Assembly: GCF_015477805.1 (NCBI RefSeq) | Contig: NZ_JADLQL010000001.1 | Location: 620,001-684,000 of the forward strand | Source of the DNA: Nocardia flavorosea | Lineage (GTDB): Bacteria; Actinomycetota; Actinomycetes; Mycobacteriales; Mycobacteriaceae | DNA length: 64,000 bases | Reading direction: 5' to 3' | Shown here: one piece after another, positions 19,668 to 29,263 of the stretch | Numbering within the stretch: the stretch's first letter is position 1 | Layout of the letters: the number at the start of each line of letters is the position of its first letter | Notes under the pieces: model-generated | The model's input: only the letters and a program-made list of their open reading frames with translations | Databases searched by the model: none | Told to the model about the DNA's origin: nothing | Program-made: the position numbers and the translations under genes

Positions 19668-20827
19668 ACGAACCGGCGCCGGATACGGCAGCGCACCGCA
19701 GCGGTGCCGGGCACTCCCCCGCGCCCCACGGACAAGGCGCACAGGAACCGGGGGCCGCAGCGCTTCCGCACCACGAAGGATCCTCGTCCATGGCCACTCG
19801 GCACGGCACGCGAGAACCGGGCACGGAGCACGCAGCGCAGCATCACGACCATGCCGCGCTCCCTTCTACGGCCGGCGCGCTCGGCGGGGTCACTCGGATC
19901 CCGCTGCGACGCCGCTTCACCGGGCTGTTGCATCGTGCACACCGGTTGCCTGCCGCCACCGCACCGGGAACCGTCACCCTGCGCGCTCGCGGCATCACCC
20001 TGGACCGGCACGGCGGCGGGGGCGGTACCCGCCGGGTCCTCGACGACGTCGATCTGGACGTCACCGCCGGGCAAGTCCTGGCGCTGGTCGGGCCGAACGG
20101 CGCCGGTAAATCCACGCTGCTCGCCGTTCTGGCCGGGGAACTCGTCCCGGGACGCGGTGGGGTCGAACTCGACGGCCGGCCGCTCGAGCGGTGGACTCCG
20201 ATCGATATGGCCCGCCGCCGAGCTGTCCTCCCGCAATCGCACACCGTCGGGTTTCCGTTCACCGCGGCCGAGGTGATCGCCATGGGCCGCGCACCCTGGC
20301 AGCGCACGCCCCGCGCCGACCGGGACGACGCGATGATCACCGACGCCATGGCCGCGACCGACTGCACGCATCTGGCCGGACGGTCGTTCCCGAGCCTCTC
20401 CGGCGGGGAACGGGCCCGGGTCGCGCTGGCCCGGGTACTGGCCCAGGACACCGCCACCCTGCTGCTCGACGAACCCACCGCGGCGCTCGACCTCGGCCAT
20501 CAGGAAGCCGTGCTGACCCTGGCCGCAGACCGGGCCGCCGCCGGTGCCGCGGTGGTCGTGGTACTCCACGATCTGGCCTCCGCCGCCGCCTACGCCGACC
20601 GCGTCGCCGTCCTCGACAACGGGCAGCTCGCTGCCACCGGGACACCGCGTGCGGTCCTCACTGGGGAGCTGCTGAGCCGCGTCTACCGCTATCCGATCGA
20701 GGTCCTCGACCATCCGGACACCGGCGCGCAACTGGTACTACCGGCCCGGCCGAACCGTGCCACCGATCTCCCCGGGCCACACCGAAACCGGCCACCGCGC
20801 GCCGCACCGCATGGTGGAGCGGTGTAA
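19664..20827 (+). CDS. hmuV: Heme/iron ABC transporter ATP-binding protein with His-rich N-terminus
   Basis: A 387-residue ABC ATPase. From about residue 105 it is a normal HmuV-type domain: Walker A GPNGAGKST, Q-loop AVLPQSHTVGFPF, signature LSGGERARVALAR, Walker B LLLDEPTAALD and the H-loop His in VVVVLHDLASAA. Ahead of this lie roughly 100 extra residues with ten histidines in the first 70 (for example EHAAQHHDHAAL), Ala/Gly/Pro-rich and probably disordered. That extension could bind heme or metal, or the true start could be internal (an in-frame ATG codes for Met43). The start codon overlaps the permease stop (ATGA). Confidence 0.9.
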   Translation: MNEPAPDTAAHRSGAGHSPAPHGQGAQEPGAAALPHHEGSSSMATRHGTREPGTEHAAQHHDHAALPSTAGALGGVTRIPLRRRFTGLLHRAHRLPAATAPGTVTLRARGITLDRHGGGGGTRRVLDDVDLDVTAGQVLALVGPNGAGKSTLLAVLAGELVPGRGGVELDGRPLERWTPIDMARRRAVLPQSHTVGFPFTAAEVIAMGRAPWQRTPRADRDDAMITDAMAATDCTHLAGRSFPSLSGGERARVALARVLAQDTATLLLDEPTAALDLGHQEAVLTLAADRAAAGAAVVVVLHDLASAAAYADRVAVLDNGQLAATGTPRAVLTGELLSRVYRYPIEVLDHPDTGAQLVLPARPNRATDLPGPHRNRPPRAAPHGGAV

Positions 20828-21140
20828 TCGCGGTGAGCGAGAGCAATGCTCGCCTCCGTACTGCACCGCCACCGGGCCCCTACTTCGAGTGATCGGATGT
20901 TGTCCGGAAGAATTGCCAGGACACGAGCCTCCTGGGCTCCGGTGGATATGCCGGTCGCGCCGGCGACCCAGTCGCCTTGGAAGCCACCGATCCAGCGGCG
21001 ATCGTCGCGCCTGCGCGACGATCGCGGCCGCCGGGCAGGACAGGCGATGTTGTACTCGGTCCCATCGGTATCGCGGCTCCGGGGGCATGCGGTCGATCCC
21101 GCGGGTCGTGTCCGGAGACCAAGCCCCGCGAACCGGCCGA
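20828..21140. other. Gene-free convergent spacer
   Basis: 313 bp between the heme ATPase and the convergent MMPL gene. I see no supported coding sequence on either strand. The only clear element is the strong hairpin at 20998-21025. Confidence 0.6.
20998..21025. terminator. Bidirectional terminator hairpin
   Basis: A perfect 12-bp stem (GCGATCGTCGCG) with a CCTG tetraloop, lying between two converging operons. No T tract follows on either strand, as is common for actinobacterial terminators. Confidence 0.65.
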
Positions 21141-23315
21141 CTAGGTCTTTCCGGCGGTCGATGATCCGGACACCGCGGCGTTCGGCTCCGCCACGGGACC
21201 GGCCGTGGCGCGCGGCGGTTTCGGCCGCCAGATCAGTTTCAGCACCGCCGGGGTCAGCAGCATGCGGATCACCGTCGCGTCCAGGATCAGCGCGGCGATC
21301 ATCCCGTAGGCGATGTATTTCATCATCACCAGCTCCGAGAAACCGAACGCACCCGTCACCACGATCAGAATCGCGGCGGCCGAGGTGATCACCCCGCCGG
21401 TGTGCGCGATTCCGTACCGGATCGCTTCCGGCGGGTCGGCGCCGTTCGCGCGGGCCTCGGCCACCCGCGACAGCAGGAACACCTCGTAATCGGTGGACAA
21501 CCCGAACACCACGGTCACGATCAGCACCAGTACCGCGAACATCAGCGGTCCGGGCGTGAAATCGAACAGTTCCGCGCCGTGCCCTTCCACGAAGATCCAG
21601 GTCAGGATGCCGAGGGTGGCACCGAGCCCCAGCGCCGACATCGCGACCGCCTTCACCGCCAGGATCAGCGACCGGAACGCTGCGTACATCAATGCCACCG
21701 CGGCCACCACCAGCAACAGCGCCAGCAGCGGCAGACCTTCCAGCAACCCGTGGATGCTGTCGCGTTCCAGCGCCGGCACCCCGGCCACCATCACCCGCAC
21801 ACCGTCCGGTTCCTCGATGGCGCGCAATACCGCGATCGCGGTGTCGGCGGCCCGCTCGTCCACCAGGCCGGCTTCCAGCACATTGATTCCGTCCCGGGTG
21901 GGTGCCGCAGGTTCGAACGGACCCGTCAGGCCGGGTGTCATATTCGCCTGCAGGCGGATATCGCTCAACTGCGCCGCATCCGCGCCCGTCACCACCAGCC
22001 GCAGCGGTTCGGTGCGGAAGCCCGGGAACAAGGCGTCGAATTTCTCCTGCGCCACCCGGGCCGGATTGTCCTGCGCCAGGTATTTCTCGCTCAATCCACC
22101 GAACTCGATATGCCGGAACGGCACCATCAGCAGCAGCAGGCCCAGAACCACCGGCACGATCACCGCCCACGGCCGCGCCATCGCCCGGACCGCCAGCCGG
22201 GAGAAGATCCCGCGATCGATTTCGGCCTCGGTACCGGCACGGGCGAACCGGTGCCACTGCCACAGATCGATACGCCGGCCGACGATCGCCAGCATGGCCG
22301 GGAGGGCGGTCACCGACAGCACCGCCGCGAGCAGCACCGAACTGATACCGCCGTAGGGCACCGACCGCAGTACGCCGTTGGGGTAGATGAACAACGCTCC
22401 CAGGCTCACCGCGATGATCGCCGCCGAGAACACCACCGTGCGACCTGCCGTGGCCACCGTCCGCGATACTGCCTCCTCCACGCTGCGGCCCGCCGCCAGC
22501 TCTTCCCGGAACCGTGTGACGGTGAACAGACCGTAGTCGATCGCCAGACCGAGGCTCACCAGGGTCACCACCGCGCTGGCGAATACGTTCACTTCGATAT
22601 GGCCGGTGAGCAGCCGCATGATGCCCTGGGTGCCGAGGATCGTCATACCGCCGACGAGTACCGGTAGCAACGCCGCCACCACCCCGCCGAAGACGAAATA
22701 CAGCAGCAACGCCACCAGCGGTAGCGCGATCATCTCCGCGCGCCGGATATCGTCCTGCATCCCGGTGTTGATGCCCTCCACCACCGGCTGCAACCCCGCC
22801 AGCTGCACCGTTGTCCCGGCCGGCCCGGCCCCGGGGGTGTCCGCCGCGAGGTCGGCCTCGATCGCGAGATAGTTCTCGACCGTCGCCGAACCCTCCCCGC
22901 GCAACCCGATACTCGCGAACGCGTACGTCCGGGAATCGTCGGCGAACTGTGCCGACAGGGCGCTGTCCCAATAGCTGTCGATCCGCAGCACCCGATCGGG
23001 ATGGTCGCGCAGCAGAGCCGCCAGCTGCGCGGTCACCGCCGTCCGCACCTGCGGATCGTCCACCGTCTTCCCCGGTGGGGCGGTGTAGAGGGCGATCACA
23101 TCGCTGTCTGTATCGCGACCGAAGGTGGCGTCGGCCAGTTTCGAGGCCGCCACCGATTCACTGGATTCGTCGAACCAGCCTTCCTGGGTGAGCCGATCCG
23201 CCAGATCCCGCCCGTACAGACCGGACAGCGCGACCACGAACACCGAAATCACCAGCACCGCGATCCGGTGCCGGTACACGAAACGACCCCACCGCCGGGT
23301 CCCCGCCGCCACCAT
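21141..23315 (-). CDS. MMPL-family RND transporter
   Basis: A 724-residue membrane transporter. Helix 1 is RIAVLVISVFVVALSGLYG; a periplasmic domain follows (to about residue 175), then five helices, a second periplasmic domain (about 390-510) and a final helix block. The two proton-relay Asp-Tyr pairs of MmpL proteins are present in GLAIDYGLFTVTRFREEL (about residue 260) and GLSTDYEVFLLSRVAEARA (about residue 607). It is shorter than mycobacterial MmpL lipid exporters and closer to generic actinobacterial MMPL pumps. The cargo is unknown. It is the last gene of a three-gene unit with a lipoprotein (15 nt upstream) and a small Rv2137c-like protein. Confidence 0.92.
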   Translation of the reverse strand: MVAAGTRRWGRFVYRHRIAVLVISVFVVALSGLYGRDLADRLTQEGWFDESSESVAASKLADATFGRDTDSDVIALYTAPPGKTVDDPQVRTAVTAQLAALLRDHPDRVLRIDSYWDSALSAQFADDSRTYAFASIGLRGEGSATVENYLAIEADLAADTPGAGPAGTTVQLAGLQPVVEGINTGMQDDIRRAEMIALPLVALLLYFVFGGVVAALLPVLVGGMTILGTQGIMRLLTGHIEVNVFASAVVTLVSLGLAIDYGLFTVTRFREELAAGRSVEEAVSRTVATAGRTVVFSAAIIAVSLGALFIYPNGVLRSVPYGGISSVLLAAVLSVTALPAMLAIVGRRIDLWQWHRFARAGTEAEIDRGIFSRLAVRAMARPWAVIVPVVLGLLLLMVPFRHIEFGGLSEKYLAQDNPARVAQEKFDALFPGFRTEPLRLVVTGADAAQLSDIRLQANMTPGLTGPFEPAAPTRDGINVLEAGLVDERAADTAIAVLRAIEEPDGVRVMVAGVPALERDSIHGLLEGLPLLALLLVVAAVALMYAAFRSLILAVKAVAMSALGLGATLGILTWIFVEGHGAELFDFTPGPLMFAVLVLIVTVVFGLSTDYEVFLLSRVAEARANGADPPEAIRYGIAHTGGVITSAAAILIVVTGAFGFSELVMMKYIAYGMIAALILDATVIRMLLTPAVLKLIWRPKPPRATAGPVAEPNAAVSGSSTAGKT

Positions 23316-23330
23316 TGCGCCGGACCGCGG

Positions 23331-23897
23331 CTAACCGCAGGCCGCAGTGCGGTAGTCGGCCGAACGCAGGATCCCGCACAGATCGGTCCGCGACAGCTTC
23401 CACACACCGTCGAGGTAGATGAAGTGCACCACCGTCGTCCGGACCGCGGTGCCCGAACCGTCCTTGTCCAGGCGCAATGTCGCCGTCACAGTACCGTCGT
23501 GATTGTCGAACACCGGATCGGTCACCCCGTAGACGGCACGGGGATTGTCCTGCAATGCCTTGTACATATCCGGGATCGCCTCCCGGAACGCCTCGCCGTC
23601 CTCGATCAACGCCGTACGTTCCGAATCGGGCAGCGCCGGATCCAGCGCCCGCTTGATCTGATCGTCCAGTTCCGCCGCCGTCGGCAGGGTGCGCGACGCC
23701 AACTCCCGTGAGGTCGCCGACGCCGAGGACGACAATGCCGCCTTGGCCGACGAGCGGGCCGCCGCCACCGAATCCTCGTCGGCACCGGTCCCGCAGCCGG
23801 TGAGCAGCACCAGCGCGGCCACAGCCGCCACGGCGCAGCCCGCACGCAGTGCGCGCATCGGCCGGGGAACAGCTGTGTACCGCATCACGTCCTGCAT
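23331..23897 (-). CDS. Lipoprotein, Mtb12-like domain
   Basis: A 188-residue exported lipoprotein. The signal RALRAGCAVAAVAALVLLTG ends in the lipobox LLTGC. A Ser/Ala-rich linker (SSAKAALSSSASATS) leads to a domain of about 120 residues with LPTAAELDDQIKRALDPALP, GEAFREAIPDMYKALQDNP and VVHFIYLDGVWKLSRTDLCG, which resembles the Mtb12/low-molecular-weight antigen C-terminal fold with two Cys near the end. In-frame ATGs at 23885 and 23858 are alternatives. It lies 7 nt after the small upstream gene and 15 nt before the MMPL gene, so it may act as an outer-leaflet partner of that pump. Confidence 0.85.
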   Translation of the reverse strand: MQDVMRYTAVPRPMRALRAGCAVAAVAALVLLTGCGTGADEDSVAAARSSAKAALSSSASATSRELASRTLPTAAELDDQIKRALDPALPDSERTALIEDGEAFREAIPDMYKALQDNPRAVYGVTDPVFDNHDGTVTATLRLDKDGSGTAVRTTVVHFIYLDGVWKLSRTDLCGILRSADYRTAACG

Positions 23898-23904
23898 ACC
23901 ACTC

Positions 23905-24252
23905 TCACTGCCTGCCTTCGATCACCGAGCCGATACGTGCCAGCAAGGCCCGTACCGTCGGAACATTACGGCCCCCCGGCGGGGAAGTCGCCCGGGGCAG
24001 CAGATCCCGCACCGAGGCGACCACACTGCGCGCGTCGTCGAGATCGATATCGGTCACCTGGGTTTCGGCCACGGCCACCACATCCTCCGGCCCCGGCACC
24101 TCCGAATCGAGATCCGGACGGTAGATCTCCACCTGCAGGGTCGCCCGGACCGTGCGAAACGCGAATGTCCGTCCGTCCCCGGTCCGGCCGAACCCGTGCG
24201 CGAACGGACCCGTCGTCACTTCTTCGGCGGAAAACCCCGGCACCTCGTGCAT
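23905..24252 (-). CDS. Small conserved protein, Rv2137c-like position
   Basis: A 115-residue soluble protein starting at MHEVPGFSAEEVTTG, with CAGGAG 8 nt before the ATG. The segment GRTFAFRTVRATLQVEIYRP looks like a small beta-sheet, followed by acidic AETQVTDIDLDDARSVVASV and a helical C-terminus (VRALLARIGSVIEG). No named domain is recognised. It occupies the place of Rv2137c, directly upstream of the divergent lppL gene, as in M. tuberculosis. Tight spacing makes it the first gene of the lipoprotein-MMPL unit. Confidence 0.82.
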   Translation of the reverse strand: MHEVPGFSAEEVTTGPFAHGFGRTGDGRTFAFRTVRATLQVEIYRPDLDSEVPGPEDVVAVAETQVTDIDLDDARSVVASVRDLLPRATSPPGGRNVPTVRALLARIGSVIEGRQ

Positions 24253-24373
24253 CGTCGACTCCTGAACTCCGCACCGTCTGATCCGTACGGTAACCCGCCC
24301 CGTCCACGACCCGCCGCCGACACCCCACACCCCGCCGATACAGGCGACTACCCCGTCGTGATCGAATAATCCA

Positions 24374-25438
24374 ATGCAGTATCGGTCGTTTCCGGGCACA
24401 GCGAGACGAACGCGGCGCCGGCAACGCCGCGGTACCGTCGTCGTGGTGCTGCTCGCCGCCGCCCTGCTGGCGGGTTGTTCCGGCGAATCCGATTCCGGTG
24501 CCGGCGATGCGCCTACGCGCGAACCGGCGACCCCGGCGGTATCTCCGCCCGTGGCCGCCGCCCCGGCCGGGGACGTGTATCCGGTGCCCGCACCGCTCGT
24601 CTCCCTGGCCGCCGATCCCGGCAGCAGTTTCCTCGCCGGTCTCGACCCGGCCGGTACCACCCTGGTGGTGCTCGACCCCGCGACGGCGCCGCCCACCGGC
24701 CACGAGGTTCGCCTGCCCACCCCGGCCCGCGACCTCGCCGCCGGAAACCCGGGCGAATTCCTCGCCGCGGGCGACGGTGTGATCCTGCGAATCGACGCCG
24801 CCGCCCGCACGGTCACCGAGGTCCCGGTCGACGGGGATCTGCGGACCGTCCGGGCCCGTCCGGACGGCACTCTGATCGCCGGGACGGCCGACGGCCGTGT
24901 CCTCGTCCTGGACGGCACGGGCGAGATCCGGCACACCGTCGGCGGCCTGGCCTCCGCCGACGGGATCGCTCTGACCGGCGACACCCTCGCCGTCCTCGAC
25001 CGCCGCCAGACACTGCTCACCGAGATCGAACCCGGCTACGACAACCTGGGGCTGGCGTTACGCGCCGGAACCGGCGCCGTCAACGTGCTCGAGGCGCCCG
25101 ACAACCGGGTCGTAGTCACCGACCCCGACAGCGGTCAACTGCTGGTGTTCACCACCGAACCGCTCGTCCTGCGACAGCGCTACCCGGTAGGATCGTCGCC
25201 TTACGCACTCGCCTATGACCGGGGTTCTGACACCGTATGGGTGACGTGTACGCAGAGCAACGAGATCGTCGGCTACGACCTGTCGACGGGAGCGCCGCGG
25301 GAGGTGGGCCGCTACCCCACCGTCCGGCAGCCGAACGCGGTAACCGTCGACGCCGATACCGGCGACCTCTATATCGGCTCGGCCACCGAACCGGGTCTGC
25401 AACGGATATCCGCGGACCAGCGCGAGAGAGGGCAGTGA
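24374..25438 (+). CDS. lppL: LppL-like beta-propeller lipoprotein
   Basis: A 354-residue exported lipoprotein. After a basic n-region ([10 protein letters not shown]), the hydrophobic core [15 protein letters not shown] ends in the lipobox LAGC. A Pro/Ala linker follows, then repeated four-stranded blades such as [35 protein letters not shown] and [20 protein letters not shown], indicating a seven-bladed propeller. Propeller lipoproteins usually bind proteins or scaffold envelope complexes. It corresponds to Rv2138 and is coupled to DUF5703 by TGATG. Confidence 0.9.
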   Translation: MQYRSFPGTARRTRRRQRRGTVVVVLLAAALLAGCSGESDSGAGDAPTREPATPAVSPPVAAAPAGDVYPVPAPLVSLAADPGSSFLAGLDPAGTTLVVLDPATAPPTGHEVRLPTPARDLAAGNPGEFLAAGDGVILRIDAAARTVTEVPVDGDLRTVRARPDGTLIAGTADGRVLVLDGTGEIRHTVGGLASADGIALTGDTLAVLDRRQTLLTEIEPGYDNLGLALRAGTGAVNVLEAPDNRVVVTDPDSGQLLVFTTEPLVLRQRYPVGSSPYALAYDRGSDTVWVTCTQSNEIVGYDLSTGAPREVGRYPTVRQPNAVTVDADTGDLYIGSATEPGLQRISADQRERGQ

Positions 25439-25704
25439 TGGCATCCACTCACCGTGGCGCGGCGACGCGGGCGAAATTCCCCGCCGAATGGGAAACCACC
25501 GGCGACGACTACGAGTACATCCCCCTGCGGCTCCCGCCCGACGTCACCCGCGTGACCGCGTCCATGCGGCTCGCCATCCAGGCCGAATTCGGCGGCTGGG
25601 AACTGTCGCGGGTCCGCGCCTATACCGACGGCAGCCGGCGGGTCCTGTTGCGCCGGCGCAAACCCGCGCTCACCAGCCCGGCGGGGCATACCACGGAGCT
25701 ATGA
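25438..25704 (+). CDS. DUF5703 family protein
   Basis: An 88-residue protein whose ATG overlaps the lppL stop by one base (TGATG) and whose stop overlaps the pyrD ATG (ATGA). It has the conserved segments [40 protein letters not shown] and [17 protein letters not shown], which are typical of this actinobacterial family. No function is known. Its wedged position between lppL and pyrD with overlaps on both sides shows it is truly translated. Confidence 0.9.
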   Translation: MASTHRGAATRAKFPAEWETTGDDYEYIPLRLPPDVTRVTASMRLAIQAEFGGWELSRVRAYTDGSRRVLLRRRKPALTSPAGHTTEL

Positions 25705-26786
25705 GCGTGCTGTACCGATTACTTTTGCGTCTGATGTTCCTGGTGCCACCGGAGCGGATCCACCGCCTCGTCTTCGGAGTGATCCGCGCGGCCACCGCAT
25801 TCGCTCCCGCCCGCGCGCTGTTGCATCGCCTTTTCGCCGTACCCGACCCGATCCTGCGCACTCGCGTGTTCGGGGTCGATTTCCCGGCGCCGCTCGGGCT
25901 CGCCGCCGGTTTCGACAAGGACGCCACCGGGGCGAACGCCTGGGGTGCGCTCGGCTTCGGGTTCGCCGAGGTCGGTACCGTCACCGCCGAGGCCCAGCCG
26001 GGTAATCCGCAACCCCGGTTGTTCCGGTTGCCCGCCGATCGTGCCCTGATCAACCGGATGGGTTTCAACAACCGCGGGGCGGCCGTCGCGGCCGCCCGAC
26101 TGCACGGCCGCGTGCCCTCGGTGCCCATCGGCGCCAATATCGGCAAAACCAAAATCGTGCCCGCCGAGCAGGCGGCGGGCGATTACGCCACCAGCGCCCG
26201 TCTGCTGGGGCCGCATGCCGATTTCGTGGTCGTCAATGTCAGCTCCCCGAACACTCCCGGGCTCCGGGACCTGCAGGCTGTGCAGTCGCTGCGTCCCGTA
26301 CTGACCGCGGTGCTGGAGAGCGTGCGGGTGCCGGTGCTGGTGAAGATCGCGCCGGACCTGTCCGACGAGGATGTCGACGCGGTGGCCGACCTGGCCGTGG
26401 AACTCGGCCTGGCCGGGATCGTCGCAACCAACACCACCATCGGGCGCGACGACCTGCACAGCGATCCCGGCGAGGTCGCGGCCATCGGCGCGGGGGGACT
26501 GTCCGGGCCGCCGGTGGCCGACCGTTCCCTGGAGGTCCTGCGCCGGCTCTACGCCCGCGTCGGCGGACAGCTCGTGCTGATCTCGGTCGGCGGTATCGAA
26601 ACCCCCGACCAGGCCTGGGAGCGGATCCTGGCCGGGGCGTCACTGCTCCAGGGTTACACCGGTTTCATCTACGGCGGGCCGCTGTGGACGTGGCGGATTC
26701 ACCGCGGGATCGCCGAACGGTTGCGCGCCGGCGGCTATCGCAGCCTGGCCGACGCTGTCGGCGCGGGTGGGGCCGGCAACCGCTGA
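25701..26786 (+). CDS. pyrD: Dihydroorotate dehydrogenase, class 2 (quinone)
   Basis: A 361-residue FMN enzyme that oxidises dihydroorotate to orotate in pyrimidine synthesis and passes electrons to membrane quinone. The N-terminal helices ([20 protein letters not shown]) form the membrane-associated quinone tunnel of class 2 enzymes. Motifs are [41 protein letters not shown] with the catalytic Ser of class 2, and [19 protein letters not shown] plus GFIYGGPLW for FMN phosphate binding. The length is standard. It is coupled to DUF5703 by a 4-nt overlap; the order lppL-pyrD matches Rv2138-Rv2139. Confidence 0.97.
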   Translation: MSVLYRLLLRLMFLVPPERIHRLVFGVIRAATAFAPARALLHRLFAVPDPILRTRVFGVDFPAPLGLAAGFDKDATGANAWGALGFGFAEVGTVTAEAQPGNPQPRLFRLPADRALINRMGFNNRGAAVAAARLHGRVPSVPIGANIGKTKIVPAEQAAGDYATSARLLGPHADFVVVNVSSPNTPGLRDLQAVQSLRPVLTAVLESVRVPVLVKIAPDLSDEDVDAVADLAVELGLAGIVATNTTIGRDDLHSDPGEVAAIGAGGLSGPPVADRSLEVLRRLYARVGGQLVLISVGGIETPDQAWERILAGASLLQGYTGFIYGGPLWTWRIHRGIAERLRAGGYRSLADAVGAGGAGNR

Positions 26787-26795
26787 CCGGTCCGG

Positions 26796-27176
26796 TCAGG
26801 AAACCGAACCGCTGCGGATCGCGCCGGGATCGTCGTGGTATCCGGTGGGTACCGTAACCGGCTCGTCCCGCATGATCCGCGCCTCCGCCAGCCTGTCCTC
26901 GACACGATTGGCGAGCAGAACCACGACCTGTTCGAACACCAGCCCCAGTTGCTCGGCCTGCTGCCGCGCCCAGCGCAGCGCGGCATTGTCGTACACCAGC
27001 TCCGGGTCGGACAGAATCTCGTCGAGTTCCATTGCGGCATAGGCCTGTTCGAACGACAGGGCTCGGCCGGGCAACCAGCTCAACAGCCACGACGATCCGT
27101 GACGGGTCTGCACGCGCTCGGCGAATTCGAGGGAGATACCGCTGGTCATCTGCCAGTCGGTGATTTGGATGGTCAC
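26796..27176 (-). CDS. Small hypothetical protein
   Basis: A 126-residue protein starting at a GTG with AGGAGG five bases upstream. It is mostly helical: SLEFAERVQTRHGSSWLLSW, RALSFEQAYAAMELDEILSD and RWARQQAEQLGLVFEQVVVL. There is no signal peptide; the short WLLSWLP stretch is not a full membrane helix. No domain is recognised. It is convergent with pyrD (9 nt between stops) and divergent from the PfkB-like gene across 371 bp. Confidence 0.65.
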   Translation of the reverse strand: MTIQITDWQMTSGISLEFAERVQTRHGSSWLLSWLPGRALSFEQAYAAMELDEILSDPELVYDNAALRWARQQAEQLGLVFEQVVVLLANRVEDRLAEARIMRDEPVTVPTGYHDDPGAIRSGSVS

Positions 27177-27547
27177 AGCTGCCTCCTCAGGGGGCTCGGC
27201 ACCGAGACCGGGCCGGGCCTACAGCCGGCGCGGCTTCGCTGCCGTCGGGTAAGGGGGACTGCCGGGCGCTCAGCGCGCCGTCGCGGAGGATGCCTCCGGA
27301 TCCGCCCCGGTGCAGGAGACGCATCGGCATGCCGCTGGATAACGGTGTCCGCGGAACCGGGCTGTCGTCATTGTCATCACCAGGCCCTCCCGTTCCTCTG
27401 CTCGAGGGAAACGCTGGTTCCAGTGTGTCATTTGACGGTTCCGTGAGTCAATGTCGATGTCAAACGCCGTCCTGCACTATGGTTATTGCCATCGATGACC
27501 GGGTCGAAACCCCTCGGCGACGGCGAAATACGAGAAAGGCGTGCCGT
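27177..27547. other. Gene-free divergent regulatory stretch
   Basis: 371 bp with no supported coding sequence. The right half is notable for repeated TGTCA-like words, including the palindrome GTCATTTGAC (27428-27437), a TTGACG hexamer (27432-27437) that could be a -35, and ATGTCGATGTCAA further on. These may be operators for the PfkB-like gene, whose ATG at 27548 is preceded by AAAGG. Confidence 0.45.
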
Positions 27548-29062
27548 ATGTCCCCCACCGACGACACCGCCATCGTCGCGATCCGCAATATCCTGACCCG
27601 GCTGTGCAAACGCTCCGGACTCAGCCCCGACCGCCTCGCCACCACCGAAATCGATATCAGTCCCCTCCTCGATCTCCCGGTCATCCGGCGTCACGCCGCC
27701 ACCCACGGCACCACCCGCACCGCGGCCGTACTCCCTGTCGTCCGCGACCACGCGCGCCGTCTTCCCGCGACCCACCGTGTCATCACCGACGCCGAACTAT
27801 CCCTCGGCCTACTGCGTGAATCCGAAACCACCGGAATCGACCCCGACGATCTCTACTCGCAGGACCTCGGAGACCGCCGCGAATACCTCTCGGCGCATTG
27901 GCGCCTGCTGCACGAGATCGCCGACGCCGATGCCATCCCCCCGGCTCCCACCGTGCGCTCGCTGCGCGCCACCCCCGAACGGCGCGCCTTCACCGCACTG
28001 GCCGCCCTGCTGGTCACCGGAAATGTCTACACCGACGCATCCTTCCCGCGCGACGCCACCCACCGCGGCAGCCCCGGCCGGATCGGCACACTCACCATCG
28101 TCGGCGACGCCGTGATCGACCATATCTACCGGGTCGACGAAATCCCCGACGCCCGCGGGTTCGCCCGCGGCCGGTTCAGCGACAATCCGGGCGGTAAAGG
28201 ACTCGACCGCGCCGTCGCCGCCGCCCGCCTCGGCCTCGACGTCCGGCTGGTCAGCGCGGTCGGCGACGACGAGGCCGGGCACCGGATCCTCGATTATCTC
28301 CGTGCCGAGAAGGTCGATACATCGCTGGTCAAGGTCGTTCCCGACGCCGCTACCCCCATCACCGCGCTCATCGTCGGCAAGACAGGTATCGCGGGCACCA
28401 TCTTCTGCGAGGACGACCGCATCCGGCTCACCACGGCCGAACTGACCGGACCGGCAGTCCGCGCCGCACTCACCGAAACCGATGCGGTCCTGGTGACCCT
28501 GGAACCACCCTTACCGGTGATCGAACGGGTCCTGTCCACCCTGCAGACCCTCCCCAAACGACCCACCCTGCTACTGACCGCGGCCGATGTCGAAACCCCC
28601 CAGGTGTTGTACCGCTACCTGTCCACCGTCGACTACCTGATCGGATCGACCCAGGAACTCGACAGTATGGTTCCCGAGATACCCGCTCGGTCCGGCGCCC
28701 ATATCGCCCAGCAACTCCAGATGCTGGGCACCCGCGTCGTCTGCGTTGTCGAGGATTTCGGCTGCACCGTCCGCTCCGACCGGCTCGCCCTCGATATCCC
28801 CCGTTTCCAGGCCGCGGCGCTCACCGATGTTCCGGGCTCGCGCGGCGCCTTCTCCGCCGCACTGGTGTACCGGCTGCTGTCGCGCCCCGCGGTCGCCGAC
28901 GACGACGGCGAGCCCGCTCGCCGGGTCGCCGACGAACACGACTACACCTGGGCGACGGCTGCCATGGTGGCGACCCAGTCGTTCGCCGGTGACGTACCCG
29001 GCGCGATGCCCACCGCCGACGAGGTGGACCGTATCCTCCGACTCACCGCCGAAAGACACTGA
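27548..29062 (+). CDS. PfkB-fold protein lacking the catalytic Asp, with a novel N-terminal domain
   Basis: A 504-residue two-part protein. Residues 1 to about 175 are helical (AIVAIRNILTRLCKRSGLSP) and match no family I know. From about residue 180 a ribokinase/PfkB fold begins: GTLTIVGDAVIDHIYRVDEI, then signature 1 as DNPGGKGLDRAVAAARLGLD and SAVGDDEAGHRILDYLRAEK. The C-terminal anion-hole and catalytic motif, normally D-T-x-G-A-G-D, reads DVPGSRGAF, so the catalytic Asp is replaced by Gly433. It is therefore probably a sugar- or nucleotide-binding sensor rather than a kinase. It lies upstream of ribA on the same strand, separated by 200 bp. Confidence 0.8.
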   Translation: MSPTDDTAIVAIRNILTRLCKRSGLSPDRLATTEIDISPLLDLPVIRRHAATHGTTRTAAVLPVVRDHARRLPATHRVITDAELSLGLLRESETTGIDPDDLYSQDLGDRREYLSAHWRLLHEIADADAIPPAPTVRSLRATPERRAFTALAALLVTGNVYTDASFPRDATHRGSPGRIGTLTIVGDAVIDHIYRVDEIPDARGFARGRFSDNPGGKGLDRAVAAARLGLDVRLVSAVGDDEAGHRILDYLRAEKVDTSLVKVVPDAATPITALIVGKTGIAGTIFCEDDRIRLTTAELTGPAVRAALTETDAVLVTLEPPLPVIERVLSTLQTLPKRPTLLLTAADVETPQVLYRYLSTVDYLIGSTQELDSMVPEIPARSGAHIAQQLQMLGTRVVCVVEDFGCTVRSDRLALDIPRFQAAALTDVPGSRGAFSAALVYRLLSRPAVADDDGEPARRVADEHDYTWATAAMVATQSFAGDVPGAMPTADEVDRILRLTAERH

Positions 29063-29263
29063 ACGACCCCGTCCGATGAGGAGTCCGCCCGGCCATCGGG
29101 CGCACCGACCCGCCGCGCACGGAGTGCGTGTGCGCAGGCGTAAAGTCACCTATCGGCCCGCCATCGCACGGGAACGATGTCCCGGTCGGCGGGCCGAGCG
29201 CGCTGCGGTAGCTCGGCCCCACCATCCTCGCGGTACCGACAGAACATCGAAGGAGTATCGACC

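Noticed and set aside
18791..20731. 646-codon minus-strand frame opposite the heme permease and ATPase
   Set aside because: FecCD and ABC motifs on the plus strand explain the region fully.
20757..21164. Possible small genes in the spacer after hmuV
   Set aside because: Frames on both strands are Arg/Ser/Pro-rich with no ribosome-binding site; only a terminator hairpin is convincing.
29063..29263. FMN riboswitch ahead of ribA
   Set aside because: None of the conserved RFN-element segments could be found in the 200 bp upstream.
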